From NCBI RefSeq assembly GCF_023101345.1, contig NZ_CP095848.1, forward strand, positions 3,436,001-3,500,000: DNA of 64,000 nt, given 5' to 3'. Below are positions 44,683-53,455 of the stretch, in pieces (position 1 is the stretch's first letter; each line of letters starts with the position of its first letter). The position numbers and the translations under genes are program-made. Source of the DNA: Hymenobacter sublimis (GTDB lineage: Bacteria > Bacteroidota > Bacteroidia > Cytophagales > Hymenobacteraceae). Below the pieces are notes generated by a model that saw only the letters and a program-made list of their open reading frames with translations, had not been told where the DNA came from and made no database searches.

Positions 44683-45759
44683 TTACCGGTGCAGAATCAC
44701 GTAGAGCGAGGCCGCTGAAATGCACAGCCAGAGCGCCGCGCCGAGCACGAAAGGTTTAGCCCCCACCGCTTTTACGGCTTGTATGGAGAGGCCGGCCCCG
44801 ATAAAAAACAAGGTAATCGTCAGGCCCATTTTAGCAAGTTGTACCAGCACTGGCCCAACGGCACGCAAGGCTCCATCGGCTTGCAGCAGGGGGAAGTAGG
44901 TGTTGAGCAGCGTGGCCCCAATGAATCCCAGAATAAAGTAGGGCACTTTGATTTTGACGCCCTTCTGCTTGAACAGCAATGCCGTACCGACGGACACGGG
45001 AATAATCCAGAGGGCGCGGGCCAGCTTCACGGTAGTAGCCACCTGCAGGGCTTGGTCGCCGTAGGCGGTGGCGGCGCCCACCACGGAGCTGGTATCGTGG
45101 ATGGCAATGGCGCACCAGAGGCCGAACTGGTTTTGGGTCATGGCCAGGGCATGACCGATGGCCGGGAAGGCAAACAAAGCCAGGGCGTTGAGCACGAATA
45201 CCGTAGCCAACGCCACCGACATTTCTTCCTCTTTGGCCTTCAACACCGGGCCCACCGCCGCAATAGCGGAGCCTCCGCAAATGGCAGTGCCGCAAGAAAT
45301 TAGGTGTGTTACGTGGCGGCCTAGCCCCAGCCAGCGCCCCAATGCGTAGCCCAGTACCAGCGTACCAGCAATGGAGGCCACCGTGAACAGCACACCTTCT
45401 TGCCCGGCCTGCACCGCCGCGTGGGCGTTCATGCCGAAGCCCAACCCGATAACTGAGTACTGCAGCAGTGTGGGGGTAAGCTTGCGAGTTTGCGCCAGAA
45501 AGGGGTTTCCTACCGTTTGGGCCAGCACTAACCCCAGGATCAGGGCCAGGGGCGGCGAGGCCCAGGGCGTCAGGCAGAAGACGAGCAGCAGCCCAAATAC
45601 CGCGCGGGCTACCCCCACCGGCCGGGTTTTATCTTGAACTACGCTAGGTGCGGGAGGCAAAGGCATACTCACCGGAGTGCGCACTTTGGCGGCCTGGGGA
45701 TGGGGCTCGGGCGCATCTACCAGCGCGGGAGGAGCGGCAATGGGTGGGGTGGTTTTCAC
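44683..45759 (-). CDS. yeiH: YeiH/UPF0324-family putative exporter
   Basis: 358 residues. A soluble ~45-residue Pro-rich start is followed by about ten membrane helices, with the family blocks LQYSVIGLGFGMNAHA, HLISCGTAICGGSAIAAVGPVLKAKEEEMSVAL, CAIAIHDTSSVVGAATAYG and FFIGAGLSIQAVKAVG. Proteins of this family are annotated as putative sulfate or inorganic anion exporters. A LysR regulator lies directly upstream, with dyads in the gap. This parallels the yeiE/yeiH pair of enterobacteria, where YeiE is a LysR regulator. Confidence 0.92.
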   Translation of the reverse strand: MKTTPPIAAPPALVDAPEPHPQAAKVRTPVSMPLPPAPSVVQDKTRPVGVARAVFGLLLVFCLTPWASPPLALILGLVLAQTVGNPFLAQTRKLTPTLLQYSVIGLGFGMNAHAAVQAGQEGVLFTVASIAGTLVLGYALGRWLGLGRHVTHLISCGTAICGGSAIAAVGPVLKAKEEEMSVALATVFVLNALALFAFPAIGHALAMTQNQFGLWCAIAIHDTSSVVGAATAYGDQALQVATTVKLARALWIIPVSVGTALLFKQKGVKIKVPYFILGFIGATLLNTYFPLLQADGALRAVGPVLVQLAKMGLTITLFFIGAGLSIQAVKAVGAKPFVLGAALWLCISAASLYVILHR

Positions 45760-45785
45760 GGGTGGGAAGCAGGCAATTAACTGCC

Positions 45786-45793
45786 CAAAAGTA
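45786..45793 (-). promoter_or_regulatory. Likely -7 box of the yeiH promoter
   Basis: TACTTTTG on the minus strand is an exact TAnnTTTG, 27 bases before the yeiH ATG. Confidence 0.55.
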
Positions 45794-45812
45794 CGCCAGC
45801 CCCTACCCCGCC

Positions 45813-45852
45813 GATAATCTTAAAAGGTTATCAGCAATAACTATAGGTTATA
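45813..45852. promoter_or_regulatory. Putative LysR operator dyads upstream of yeiH
   Basis: GATAATCTTAAAAGGTTATC (45813-45832) matches its own reverse complement at 16 of 20 positions. A second dyad ATAACTATAGGTTAT (45838-45852) follows and overlaps the LysR stop codon. The first dyad sits about 20 bases upstream of the yeiH -7 box, where a LysR activator would bind. Confidence 0.5.
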
Positions 45853-46740
45853 CTGACGCTGGGCGTAGCGCAGGAATCGTTCCGCCGGGCGAGACAAGGG
45901 CTGCCCCTGCACCCACAGGGCCTCGAAGTTGCGGGGCAACTGCAGGTGCTGCACCGGCACAATCTCCAGTAGGCCCGCGGCTAACTCCCGCGTTAGGGCC
46001 CGGCGGGAAACGAAACCCAGGGCCTCGGGAGCCGCTTCGAGGTAGGACTTAATGGCTTCGGTATTATCGAAGTAGAACGCCACCCGCAAGTCAGTAAGCT
46101 TGATTTTCTGCTCCCGCAGGGCAAACTCTAGCACCTCCAGCGTACCGGAGCCCCGCTCGCGCAGCACCAACGGATGAGTTAGCGCTTCGAGCAAGGGCAT
46201 CGGCTCGGGTGGCGGACCGGCGGGCGTGGTGCGGCGCACGGCTACCAGCTCGTCGGCCAGCAGGGGCTCGTAGTGCAGGTCGCGGTTTTTGGCGCGGCCC
46301 TCCACGAAGCCCAGGTCAAGCTGCCCGCTGAGGATGGCCTCGGCAATCTGCTCGGAGTTGCCGTTCAGTAGGGTTAGCTCCACTTGGGGGTAGCGCTTCT
46401 GGAAGCCGGGTAGGATACCAGGTAGCACGTACTGCGTAAGGGTAGTGCTGGCCCCCAGGCGCAAACGCCCCGCCGCTTCGCCGTGCAGATTGTGCAGTTG
46501 CTCGGTTAGCTCCTGGTGAAGCTGGGCTACGGCATCGGCGTGGGCCAGCAGCAAGGTGCCGGCTGGCGTGAGGCTGACGCGGTTGCCGCGGCGCTCAAAC
46601 AGGCGCTGCCCGTAGCTCTGCTCCAGCTCCCGGATGTGCTTGGTAATGGCAGGCTGACTGATGTAGAGTTCCTGGGCCGCCTTGGTGAAGCTCAGGTGGC
46701 GGGCAACGGACTGAAAAACGCGCAAACGAAAGTCGGGCAT
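45841..46740 (-). CDS. LysR-family transcriptional regulator
   Basis: 299 residues, full length. The N-terminal winged HTH is clear (FRLRVFQSVARHLSFTKAAQELYISQPAITKHIRELEQSYGQRLFERRGNRVSLTPAG). The effector domain starts around residue 90 (AAGRLRLGASTTLTQYVLPGIL). The transporter gene yeiH is 81 bases downstream on the same strand; the gap holds its operator candidates. CysB/Cbl-like or YeiE-like ligands (sulfur compounds, sulfite) are possible but inferred from context. Confidence 0.9.
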   Translation of the reverse strand: MPDFRLRVFQSVARHLSFTKAAQELYISQPAITKHIRELEQSYGQRLFERRGNRVSLTPAGTLLLAHADAVAQLHQELTEQLHNLHGEAAGRLRLGASTTLTQYVLPGILPGFQKRYPQVELTLLNGNSEQIAEAILSGQLDLGFVEGRAKNRDLHYEPLLADELVAVRRTTPAGPPPEPMPLLEALTHPLVLRERGSGTLEVLEFALREQKIKLTDLRVAFYFDNTEAIKSYLEAAPEALGFVSRRALTRELAAGLLEIVPVQHLQLPRNFEALWVQGQPLSRPAERFLRYAQRQYNL

Positions 46741-46863
46741 GCATGCAAGGTACGTGGCGGCCGGATGAGGTAGAAGCGGAGCTGGCTGCCTAGTCCACTG
46801 GCCTCATTTCCTGCTAGGCGGCTTCTGCCTAACTTGCTCCTACCCTTTTTGCTACTTCATCCC

Positions 46864-48918
46864 ATGAAAAAACCTTTTCTGACCGCGCTGGCGCTGCTGC
46901 CGCTGGCCGTTTCAGCCCAACAAACCGTGTACACGCCCGAGCTGCTCTGGAAGTTGGGCCGCCTGGGCGAAATGCAGGTGTCGCCGGACCGCCGCACGGT
47001 GGCCTACACCGTGACGCGCTATAGCTTAAGCGAGAACAAAGGCAACACTGACATTTGGGTGGTGCCCGTAGCTGGTGGCGCGGCCCGGCAACTCACTACC
47101 ACGCCTACCTCCGAAAGCACCTTGAACTGGCGGCCCGATGGTAAGCTAACCTTTCTTTCCGGCGAAGGCGGCACCGACCAGCTTTACGTAATGAATGCCG
47201 ACGGTTCGGGCAAGCAGAAGCTCAGCGAGTTTACCGACGAGGGCCCGGCCAACCTGAAGTACGCGCCCACCGGCAAGTTCATTCTCTATACCCAGGACGT
47301 GAAAACCGGCAAATCGGTGCAGGATTGGTACCCCGACCTTCCCAAGGCCGATGCCAAGCTGATCGACGACTTGAACTACCGGCACTGGAACGTGTGGGAC
47401 GACTTTAAATCCAGCCACGTCTTTTTCCAACCCGTGGGGGATGATGGTAAGCCGACTGGCTACGGCAAGGACGTAATGCCCGGCGAGAAGTTCGACGCGC
47501 CATTGGCTCCGCTGGGTGGCTCCGAACAGCTGGCGTTTTCGCCCGACGGCTACCGCCTGGCCTACACCTCGCGCAAGCTCTACGGCAAGGCCGAAGCCGA
47601 AAGCACCAACTCCGATATTTACCTCTACGACATCCGGGAAGGCAAAACCCAGAACCTCTCGGAAGGCCTCGGCGGCTACGACACAGAGCCCAGTTTCTCG
47701 CCCGATGGCTCGCAAGTGGCCTGGCTGAGCATGGCGACGCCCGGCTTCGAGTCGGACCGCAACGGCATTGTGGTCTACGACTTCAAGACCAAAAAGCGGG
47801 AGGACATTACCAACGGCTCGGAGCAGGCGGCGGCCAACATCCGCTGGAGCCCCGATGGCAAGACCATCTACTTCGTGAGCGTGCTGGAAGGCACCGAGCA
47901 ATTGTTTTCCATTCCGAGCAAGGGCGGCAAAATCCGGCAGCTGACCAAGGGCGCGCACAACTACAACGCCTTCGAGTTGGCGGGTAATGACGTGGCCATT
48001 GCCAACAAAACTACCCAGGCCCAGCCCGCCGACCTCGTGCGCATCGACCTAAAAACTGGCCGCGAAACCACGCTTACCCGCATCAATGAGCCGGAGTTGG
48101 CCGGCGTAAAAACCGGTAAAACCGAAGCCCGCTGGGTACGCACCACCGATGGCAAGCAGATGCAGGTCTACGTTATCTACCCGCCCGATTTCGACCCGAG
48201 CAAGAGGTACCCTACCCTGCTCTACTGCCAGGGCGGCCCGCAAAGCCCCATCACCCAGAGCTTCTCCTACCGCTGGAATTTCCAGCTGCTGGCCGCCAAC
48301 GGCTACATTGTGGTGGCCCCGAACCGCCGCGGCCTACCCGGCTTCGGCACCGAATGGAACAACAGCATCTCGGGCGACTGGGGTGGCCAGCCCATCCGCG
48401 ACTACCTCTCCGCCATTGACGCCGTAAGCCAGGAGCCCTACGTAGACAAGGACCGGCGCGGCTGCGTGGGGGCCTCCTACGGGGGCTACTCGGTGTACCA
48501 ACTGGCGGGCAAGCACGAGGGCCGCTTCAAAACCTTCATTGCCCACGCCGGCCTCTACAACCTGACGAGTTGGTACCCTAGCACCGAGGAAATGTTCTTC
48601 GCCAAGCACGACATGGGCGGCGCGCCCTGGGATGCCACACTGCACAAAAGCTACACCGACTTCAATCCTCAGCTCTTCGCCAAAAACTGGGACACGCCCC
48701 TGCTGGTCATCCACGGCGGCAAGGATTTCCGGGTGCCCGAAGGCCAGGGCATGGAAGCCTTCGGCACGGCCCAACTGCGCGGCATCCCGAGCCGCTTCCT
48801 CTACTTCCCCAACGAGGGCCACTGGATTTCCAAGCCCCAGAACTCGGTACTCTGGAACCGCGTGTTCTTCGACTGGCTGGCCCGCACGCTCAAGCCGGAA
48901 GCACAGGCCGCTAAGTAA
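46864..48918 (+). CDS. S9-family prolyl oligopeptidase/DPP-type peptidase
   Basis: 684 residues from ATG 46864 with signal peptide (MKKPFLTALALLPLAVSA). The N-terminal ~400 residues form a WD40-like/beta-propeller (repeats of SPDG: QLAFSPDGYRLAY, EPSFSPDGSQVAW, IRWSPDGKTIYF). The C-terminal alpha/beta hydrolase has Ser538 in GASYGGY, an Asp in HGGKDFRVP and a His in NEGHWIS, so the catalytic triad is complete. It cleaves short peptides in the periplasm. The upstream in-frame start would put ten residues before the signal. Confidence 0.95.
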   Translation: MKKPFLTALALLPLAVSAQQTVYTPELLWKLGRLGEMQVSPDRRTVAYTVTRYSLSENKGNTDIWVVPVAGGAARQLTTTPTSESTLNWRPDGKLTFLSGEGGTDQLYVMNADGSGKQKLSEFTDEGPANLKYAPTGKFILYTQDVKTGKSVQDWYPDLPKADAKLIDDLNYRHWNVWDDFKSSHVFFQPVGDDGKPTGYGKDVMPGEKFDAPLAPLGGSEQLAFSPDGYRLAYTSRKLYGKAEAESTNSDIYLYDIREGKTQNLSEGLGGYDTEPSFSPDGSQVAWLSMATPGFESDRNGIVVYDFKTKKREDITNGSEQAAANIRWSPDGKTIYFVSVLEGTEQLFSIPSKGGKIRQLTKGAHNYNAFELAGNDVAIANKTTQAQPADLVRIDLKTGRETTLTRINEPELAGVKTGKTEARWVRTTDGKQMQVYVIYPPDFDPSKRYPTLLYCQGGPQSPITQSFSYRWNFQLLAANGYIVVAPNRRGLPGFGTEWNNSISGDWGGQPIRDYLSAIDAVSQEPYVDKDRRGCVGASYGGYSVYQLAGKHEGRFKTFIAHAGLYNLTSWYPSTEEMFFAKHDMGGAPWDATLHKSYTDFNPQLFAKNWDTPLLVIHGGKDFRVPEGQGMEAFGTAQLRGIPSRFLYFPNEGHWISKPQNSVLWNRVFFDWLARTLKPEAQAAK

Positions 48919-48940
48919 CCAGCTTTCCTAACCTACACTC

Positions 48941-48990
48941 ACCGGGATACTCCGCCGCTACCAACTGGCCGGGGTATCCCGGTTTTGTTT
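48941..48990 (+). terminator. Terminator after the S9 peptidase gene
   Basis: A 13-bp stem ACCGGGATACTCC (48941-48953) with GGGGTATCCCGGT (48971-48983), one G-T pair, then TTTGTTT. Confidence 0.8.
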
Positions 48991-49029
48991 GGGGTACGAG
49001 CACCATTTGTGGCTGGGATACCCGTAACT

Positions 49030-49118
49030 GTCATGCCGAGGCGAAGCATCTGGCGTGCTGAGGTTGTAATGCTACCCAATGATTCGAGCGAGATGCTTCG
49101 GCTCCGCCTCGGCATGAC
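49030..49118. repeat. GTCATGCCGAG-family inverted repeat
   Basis: Outer arms GTCATGCCGAGGCG (49030-49043) and CGCCTCGGCATGAC (49105-49118) are exact complements; a nested pair GAAGCATCT / AGATGCTTC lies inside at 49043-49051 and 49091-49099. The flanks (48984-49029 and 49119-49255) hold nothing else I recognise. Confidence 0.8.
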
Positions 49119-49255
49119 GGCTGATGACTTCCTAAACAGGTTGACAGATAAATTGACCGGCACGCTGTCTTTTCCAGGTGGCTTTCCTAATCTTTAGTAG
49201 ATACTTCGGCTGCGGCCATTCCGACCTTCCTATCCTACCTCTTCCTACCCACGTT

Positions 49256-51121
49256 ATGATTTCACGAAACCGGATAAAGGCCCTGACGGCGGCGGTTCTG
49301 CTGCTAGCCACCACCTTCGGCAGCCGGCCGCTGCTGGCCCAGGCTACATTGCTGCAGAACGCGCCGGGGCGGAAAGTACTAAGCCTGAACGGTAGCTGGA
49401 ACTACATCATCGACCCCTACGAAAATGGCTTCTACGACTACCGCCGCGAGGCCTTCGACCAGTCGAAAACCGGCAAGGGCGGCTACTACGACAACCAGAA
49501 GCCCAGCTCCCGCCAGGAAACCGAGCTAATTGAGTACGACTTCGATAAATCGGCGGCTCTGCAAGTGCCCGGCGACTGGAACTCCCAGGACCCCAAGCTG
49601 CTCTATTACGAGGGCACCATCTGGTACAAGAAGAGCTTTACCCTAACACCTAAAGCCGGAAAGCGCTACTTTTTGTATTTCGGGGCTATTAACTACGAGT
49701 CGCATATTTACTTGAACGGCAAGAAGCTGGGCAAGCATCAGGGCGGCTTTACCCCGATTCAGTATGACATCACCAGCCAGCTCAGTCCCAGCGGCGACAA
49801 CTTCGTGGTAGTGAAAGCCGACAACACCCGCCGCCCCGACGCCGTGCCCACCATCAACACTGACTGGTGGAACTACGGCGGCATTACCCGCGACGTGTTC
49901 ATTGCCGAAACGCCTACCACCTTTATCACCGACTACAAGGTACAGCTAGCCAAAAATGAGCCGGGCACCCTAACGGGCTACGTGCAGCTCAGCGGTGAAG
50001 GCAAGGCCGGCCAGTCGGTGACGCTCAGCATTGCCGAAGCGGGCCTTCGGCACACCCTAAAAACGGACGCTGAGGGCCGCGCCACCTTCCGGCTGCCGGC
50101 CCGGAAGCTGAAGGTATGGTCGCCGCAGAGCCCCAAACTGTACGCGGTGAGTGTAAGCAGCGGCGCCGATGTAGTGCAGGACCGAATTGGCTTCCGCACG
50201 ATTGAAACCCGCGGGCAGGACATTCTGCTTAACGGCAAGAGCGTGTACCTGCGCGGCATTTCCATGCACGACGAAAACCCGCTGATTCCGGGCCGGGCCC
50301 GGGGCGAGGGCGACCTGCGCATGCTGCTGACCTGGGCCAAGGAGCTAGGCTGCAACTACGTGCGCCTGGCCCACTACCCTCACAACGAAACCATGCTCAA
50401 GCTAGCCGACGAAATGGGGTTGCTGGTGTGGACCGAAGTGCCGGTGTACTGGACCATAGCCTGGGAAAATCCCGCTACCTATCAAAACGCTGAAGCCCAG
50501 CTTTCCGACCTAATTTCGGTGGGAAAGAACCGCGCTAGTGTGGCAGTATGGTCGGTGGGCAACGAGACCCCGCCCGGCGAGGCGCGCCTCAGGTTCATGA
50601 CCAGCCTAGTGCGCAAAGCTCGCGCCCTGGATGATACCCGCCTGCTTGCCGCCGCCCTGGAGCTGCACCGCGACGGGTTCAAGGTGACCGTGGACGACCC
50701 ACTGGGCGCCGAGCTGGACCTGACCAGTTTCAATGAGTACATGGGCTGGTACGTGGGCGGTAAGCCGAGCGAAATCACCCAGTACACCTTCAACATCAAA
50801 TACAACAAGCCAGTTATCATCAGTGAGTTTGGCGGCGACGCCCTGGCCGGCTACCACGCCGACGCCGATACCCGCTGGAGCGAGGAATATCAGGAGGCGC
50901 TCTACCAAAACCAGCTCAAGATGCTCAGCACCATCCGAGGCCTGCGCGGCATGACGCCCTGGATTCTGGCCGACTTTCGGGCTACCCGCCGCCAGCACCC
51001 GGTGTACCAGAACGGCTTCAACCGCAAGGGCCTAATATCTAGCACCGGCGTCAAGAAAAAAGCTTTCTACGTGCTCCAAACCTACTACCGCCAGATGGCC
51101 CAGCAGTACGACGGCAAGTAA
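49256..51121 (+). CDS. Glycoside hydrolase family 2 (beta-glucuronidase/beta-galactosidase-like)
   Basis: 621 residues from ATG 49256, signal peptide-like start (RIKALTAAVLLLATTFGSRPLLA). GH2 layout: sandwich domain (VLSLNGSWNYIIDPYENG, YLNGKKLGKHQGGFTPIQYDIT), Ig-like domain, then TIM barrel (LRGISMHDENPLIPGRA, YVRLAHYPHNE). Acid/base Glu437 is in VGNETPPGE and nucleophile Glu524 in IISEFGGD. Likely periplasmic or surface; substrate probably a terminal beta-glucuronide or beta-galactoside. No SusC/D pair or other glycan-use genes are nearby. Confidence 0.92.
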   Translation: MISRNRIKALTAAVLLLATTFGSRPLLAQATLLQNAPGRKVLSLNGSWNYIIDPYENGFYDYRREAFDQSKTGKGGYYDNQKPSSRQETELIEYDFDKSAALQVPGDWNSQDPKLLYYEGTIWYKKSFTLTPKAGKRYFLYFGAINYESHIYLNGKKLGKHQGGFTPIQYDITSQLSPSGDNFVVVKADNTRRPDAVPTINTDWWNYGGITRDVFIAETPTTFITDYKVQLAKNEPGTLTGYVQLSGEGKAGQSVTLSIAEAGLRHTLKTDAEGRATFRLPARKLKVWSPQSPKLYAVSVSSGADVVQDRIGFRTIETRGQDILLNGKSVYLRGISMHDENPLIPGRARGEGDLRMLLTWAKELGCNYVRLAHYPHNETMLKLADEMGLLVWTEVPVYWTIAWENPATYQNAEAQLSDLISVGKNRASVAVWSVGNETPPGEARLRFMTSLVRKARALDDTRLLAAALELHRDGFKVTVDDPLGAELDLTSFNEYMGWYVGGKPSEITQYTFNIKYNKPVIISEFGGDALAGYHADADTRWSEEYQEALYQNQLKMLSTIRGLRGMTPWILADFRATRRQHPVYQNGFNRKGLISSTGVKKKAFYVLQTYYRQMAQQYDGK

Positions 51122-51148
51122 GTTTACCTCCGGCTACTCCTGTTTCGC

Positions 51149-51628
51149 ATGCTACCTACCCCCGTACGCCTCCGCCCAACCAAACCAGCCGACCTGGAAT
51201 TCTTCTTTCAGTTTCAGCTTGATGAGAAAGCCAATTACGTAGCCGCCTTTACCCCCCTGGACCACACCAATAGAGAAGCCTATTTAGCAAAGTTCACCCA
51301 GCACCTGGCCGACCCCACTATTCACATGCAGACCATCCTGGTTGGGGAAACCATTGTCGGCAGTATGGCAACGTTTGTAGCAGGTGGGAGAATTGAAATT
51401 ACGTATTGGATAGACCGAACTTTCTGGGGCCGGGGCGTTGCAACAGCGGCCTTGGAGCAGTTTCTGCGCCTGGAAAGCGCAAGACCCGTTTTCGGGCGGG
51501 TAGCGTTTGATAACGTCGGTTCGCAGAAGGTGCTGGAAAGATGCGGCTTTGTGAAAATTGGCACGGACAAAGGCTTTGCCACTGCGCGCCAAACCGAAAT
51601 AGAGGAGTTTATTTACCGGTTAGCCTAA
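51149..51628 (+). CDS. GNAT-family N-acetyltransferase (RimJ/RimL-like)
   Basis: 159 residues: VRLRPTKPADLEFFFQFQLD, HMQTILVGETIVGSMATF, ITYWIDRTFWGRGVATAALEQFL (acetyl-CoA loop GRGVAT) and FDNVGSQKVLERCGFVKIG. The ATG at 51149 is 27 bases after the GH2 stop, so it may share that transcript. It is convergent with the MFS gene. The substrate is unknown. Confidence 0.85.
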   Translation: MLPTPVRLRPTKPADLEFFFQFQLDEKANYVAAFTPLDHTNREAYLAKFTQHLADPTIHMQTILVGETIVGSMATFVAGGRIEITYWIDRTFWGRGVATAALEQFLRLESARPVFGRVAFDNVGSQKVLERCGFVKIGTDKGFATARQTEIEEFIYRLA

Positions 51629-51686
51629 GGCAGGCCAGAACCACGGTTTGCCAGGTTACCGCTATTGAAAGGCCCGCCAGTCACTG

Positions 51687-53018
51687 TTACTGCGCAGCGG
51701 CTACGGCTTCTGCTGGAGCCGCCGCCGTAGTCCGTCCTTCCCGGCGCTGCAGCAACCATAGGCCAAGCACTACTACCGCGCACACCAGCCCCAATACCGG
51801 CGCCGACATTATGTGTAGCGCCCAGCCCGTCAGGAGGGAGCCGCTTACCCCGCACAGGTTCACTAGGGCCATGTAGGTAGTGAATTGGGAGCCTTCGATG
51901 CGGGGCCGACACAGGGCCATGAGTAGCGGTAGCGCCGCTACGCTCAGGCTGGGGTCGGCCATGTTCCAGACGAGCAAGCCTAGGGTAGCTACCGGCTCAT
52001 AGTGCCACAGGAAGCTTAGGCTGCAGAAAACTAGCAGGAACAAGCCCAGCACCAGCATGACTCGGCGCTGTAGCCGCGCCGCCCCAATTCGGTCGGCCAG
52101 GATGCCGCCGGCCACTATCAGGCACAAAGTAGCGGCACTCCCCCAGCTACCCTGCAGAATAGAAACGTCACTATCGGCCCAGTGCAGCTCATGAATCAGG
52201 TGGTAGGAATAGGCCCAGCCAAACGCGCCGAAGCACAGGTAAGTAACCGCAATGACACCAAACAGGCGCAAGGTGCGAGGCTCGGTAATGGCGCGGTATA
52301 GCTCCCGAAACAGCCAGCCCACCGGCGGGTTATCGGCGTTGCGGCGGGCGGTAGCGGGCAGCGACCCAAAGCGCGGCAGCAGCTGATCGGTGCGCTCCAG
52401 GCGGATGAAAAACGTGAGTACCGTCAGGGCCAGCAAGACTACCGACTGCGCCAGCGCCGCCGAGAAAAAGCCGTAGCGGTGCAGCATCCACGACAAACCA
52501 GCGGCCCCCAGCGCCGAGCCCAGCAAGAAGCCCCCGCGCATGAAGGCATTAGCCCGGCCCCGCTCCGCCTCGGGCACCACGGCAATGGCAATAGCATCGA
52601 CGCTGGCATCCTGAATGGAAGCAAACACGCTGTGCACCACAAAGGCCAGCATCGTCAGCTTAAGCTGGGCAGCCGGGTCGCGGACCAGCAGCAGCACCAG
52701 GGAGGCCAGCGCCGCCACCAACTGCGTGAGGACTACCCACTGCTTGCGCTGCCCAATCACTGATTCCTGGTACTTGTCAATGAGTGGCCCCCACACGAAC
52801 TGCAGGGTCCAGGGTAGCCCAATGGCCGCCGAGAAAGAAGCGACCGTTGTTGCATCTAGCCCGCGCCCGGTCAGGTAGTTGACGATGGCCGTTAGCCCGA
52901 AGCCCGCCGGAATGCCCTGCATTACATACAGGTAGAAGAAAGTGAAGTACCGCAGGCCGGTACTCTCGCGCAGGACAAGGTGGGTCACGAGTTGATCGTT
53001 AGTAAGGTAGCCCACCAA
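51687..53018 (-). CDS. AmpG/PAT-family MFS transporter
   Basis: About 443 residues and 12 membrane helices. Early blocks are FTFFYLYVMQGIPAGF and FVWGPLIDKY; the ASIQDASVDAIAIAVVPEAERGRANAFMRGG region resembles the QDIAxD motif of AmpG/PAT transporters. AmpG imports anhydromuropeptides; others in the family take siderophores or acetyl-CoA. A frame runs back to 53129 across the preceding gene, so the true start is a TTG/GTG near 53018 or the GTG at 52988. It starts just after the stop of the upstream gene, so coupling is likely. Confidence 0.8.
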   Translation of the reverse strand: MVGYLTNDQLVTHLVLRESTGLRYFTFFYLYVMQGIPAGFGLTAIVNYLTGRGLDATTVASFSAAIGLPWTLQFVWGPLIDKYQESVIGQRKQWVVLTQLVAALASLVLLLVRDPAAQLKLTMLAFVVHSVFASIQDASVDAIAIAVVPEAERGRANAFMRGGFLLGSALGAAGLSWMLHRYGFFSAALAQSVVLLALTVLTFFIRLERTDQLLPRFGSLPATARRNADNPPVGWLFRELYRAITEPRTLRLFGVIAVTYLCFGAFGWAYSYHLIHELHWADSDVSILQGSWGSAATLCLIVAGGILADRIGAARLQRRVMLVLGLFLLVFCSLSFLWHYEPVATLGLLVWNMADPSLSVAALPLLMALCRPRIEGSQFTTYMALVNLCGVSGSLLTGWALHIMSAPVLGLVCAVVVLGLWLLQRREGRTTAAAPAEAVAAAQ

Positions 53019-53061
53019 TCTAACTAATTCCGGCTTAGCCAAGCCGTCATCTTGCCACCTC

Positions 53062-53442
53062 CTACCCGCGCTTCCGTGGAAGCACTTTCCACTTCGACAG
53101 GTAGCTAGGATTTCCTTCGTCGAAAGCAACTACTTCCAGAAGAGCAATTTTTCCGTGCTGCATAAACAACAGGCAGTCGGCGCCATGCGTGAGTTCAGGA
53201 GCAACCACCACGCACCCATCTAAATACACTTGGCTGCTGTGGGGTAAGTCCAATAAAGGGGTGAACGGGGGGAGTACTAGCGTCGTGAAGAACCCTACAC
53301 CGCTGTCTTCGCGGACGCTTACCCGGCAAAGGCCAACCTGCTCTGAAAGACCGGGTACTGCGTGGAAATCAACTAGCCACTCTAGAATAGATTTTTCCAG
53401 AGGGGTTGGCTCTATCGGAGGGTCGTAACTCGTAGCTGCCAT
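53062..53442 (-). CDS. Hypothetical protein, 126 aa
   Basis: Not recognised. Soluble, with EPTPLEKSILEWLVDFHAV at the start and beta-rich segments (VGFFTTLVLPPFTPLLDLP, VYLDGCVVVAPEL, GKIALLEVVAFDEG), ending YLSKWKVLPRKRG. It sits between the FUSC gene (13-base gap) and the MFS gene on the same strand and is probably co-transcribed with both. Single ATG at 53442. Confidence 0.6.
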   Translation of the reverse strand: MAATSYDPPIEPTPLEKSILEWLVDFHAVPGLSEQVGLCRVSVREDSGVGFFTTLVLPPFTPLLDLPHSSQVYLDGCVVVAPELTHGADCLLFMQHGKIALLEVVAFDEGNPSYLSKWKVLPRKRG

Positions 53443-53455
53443 AGAACAACATACG

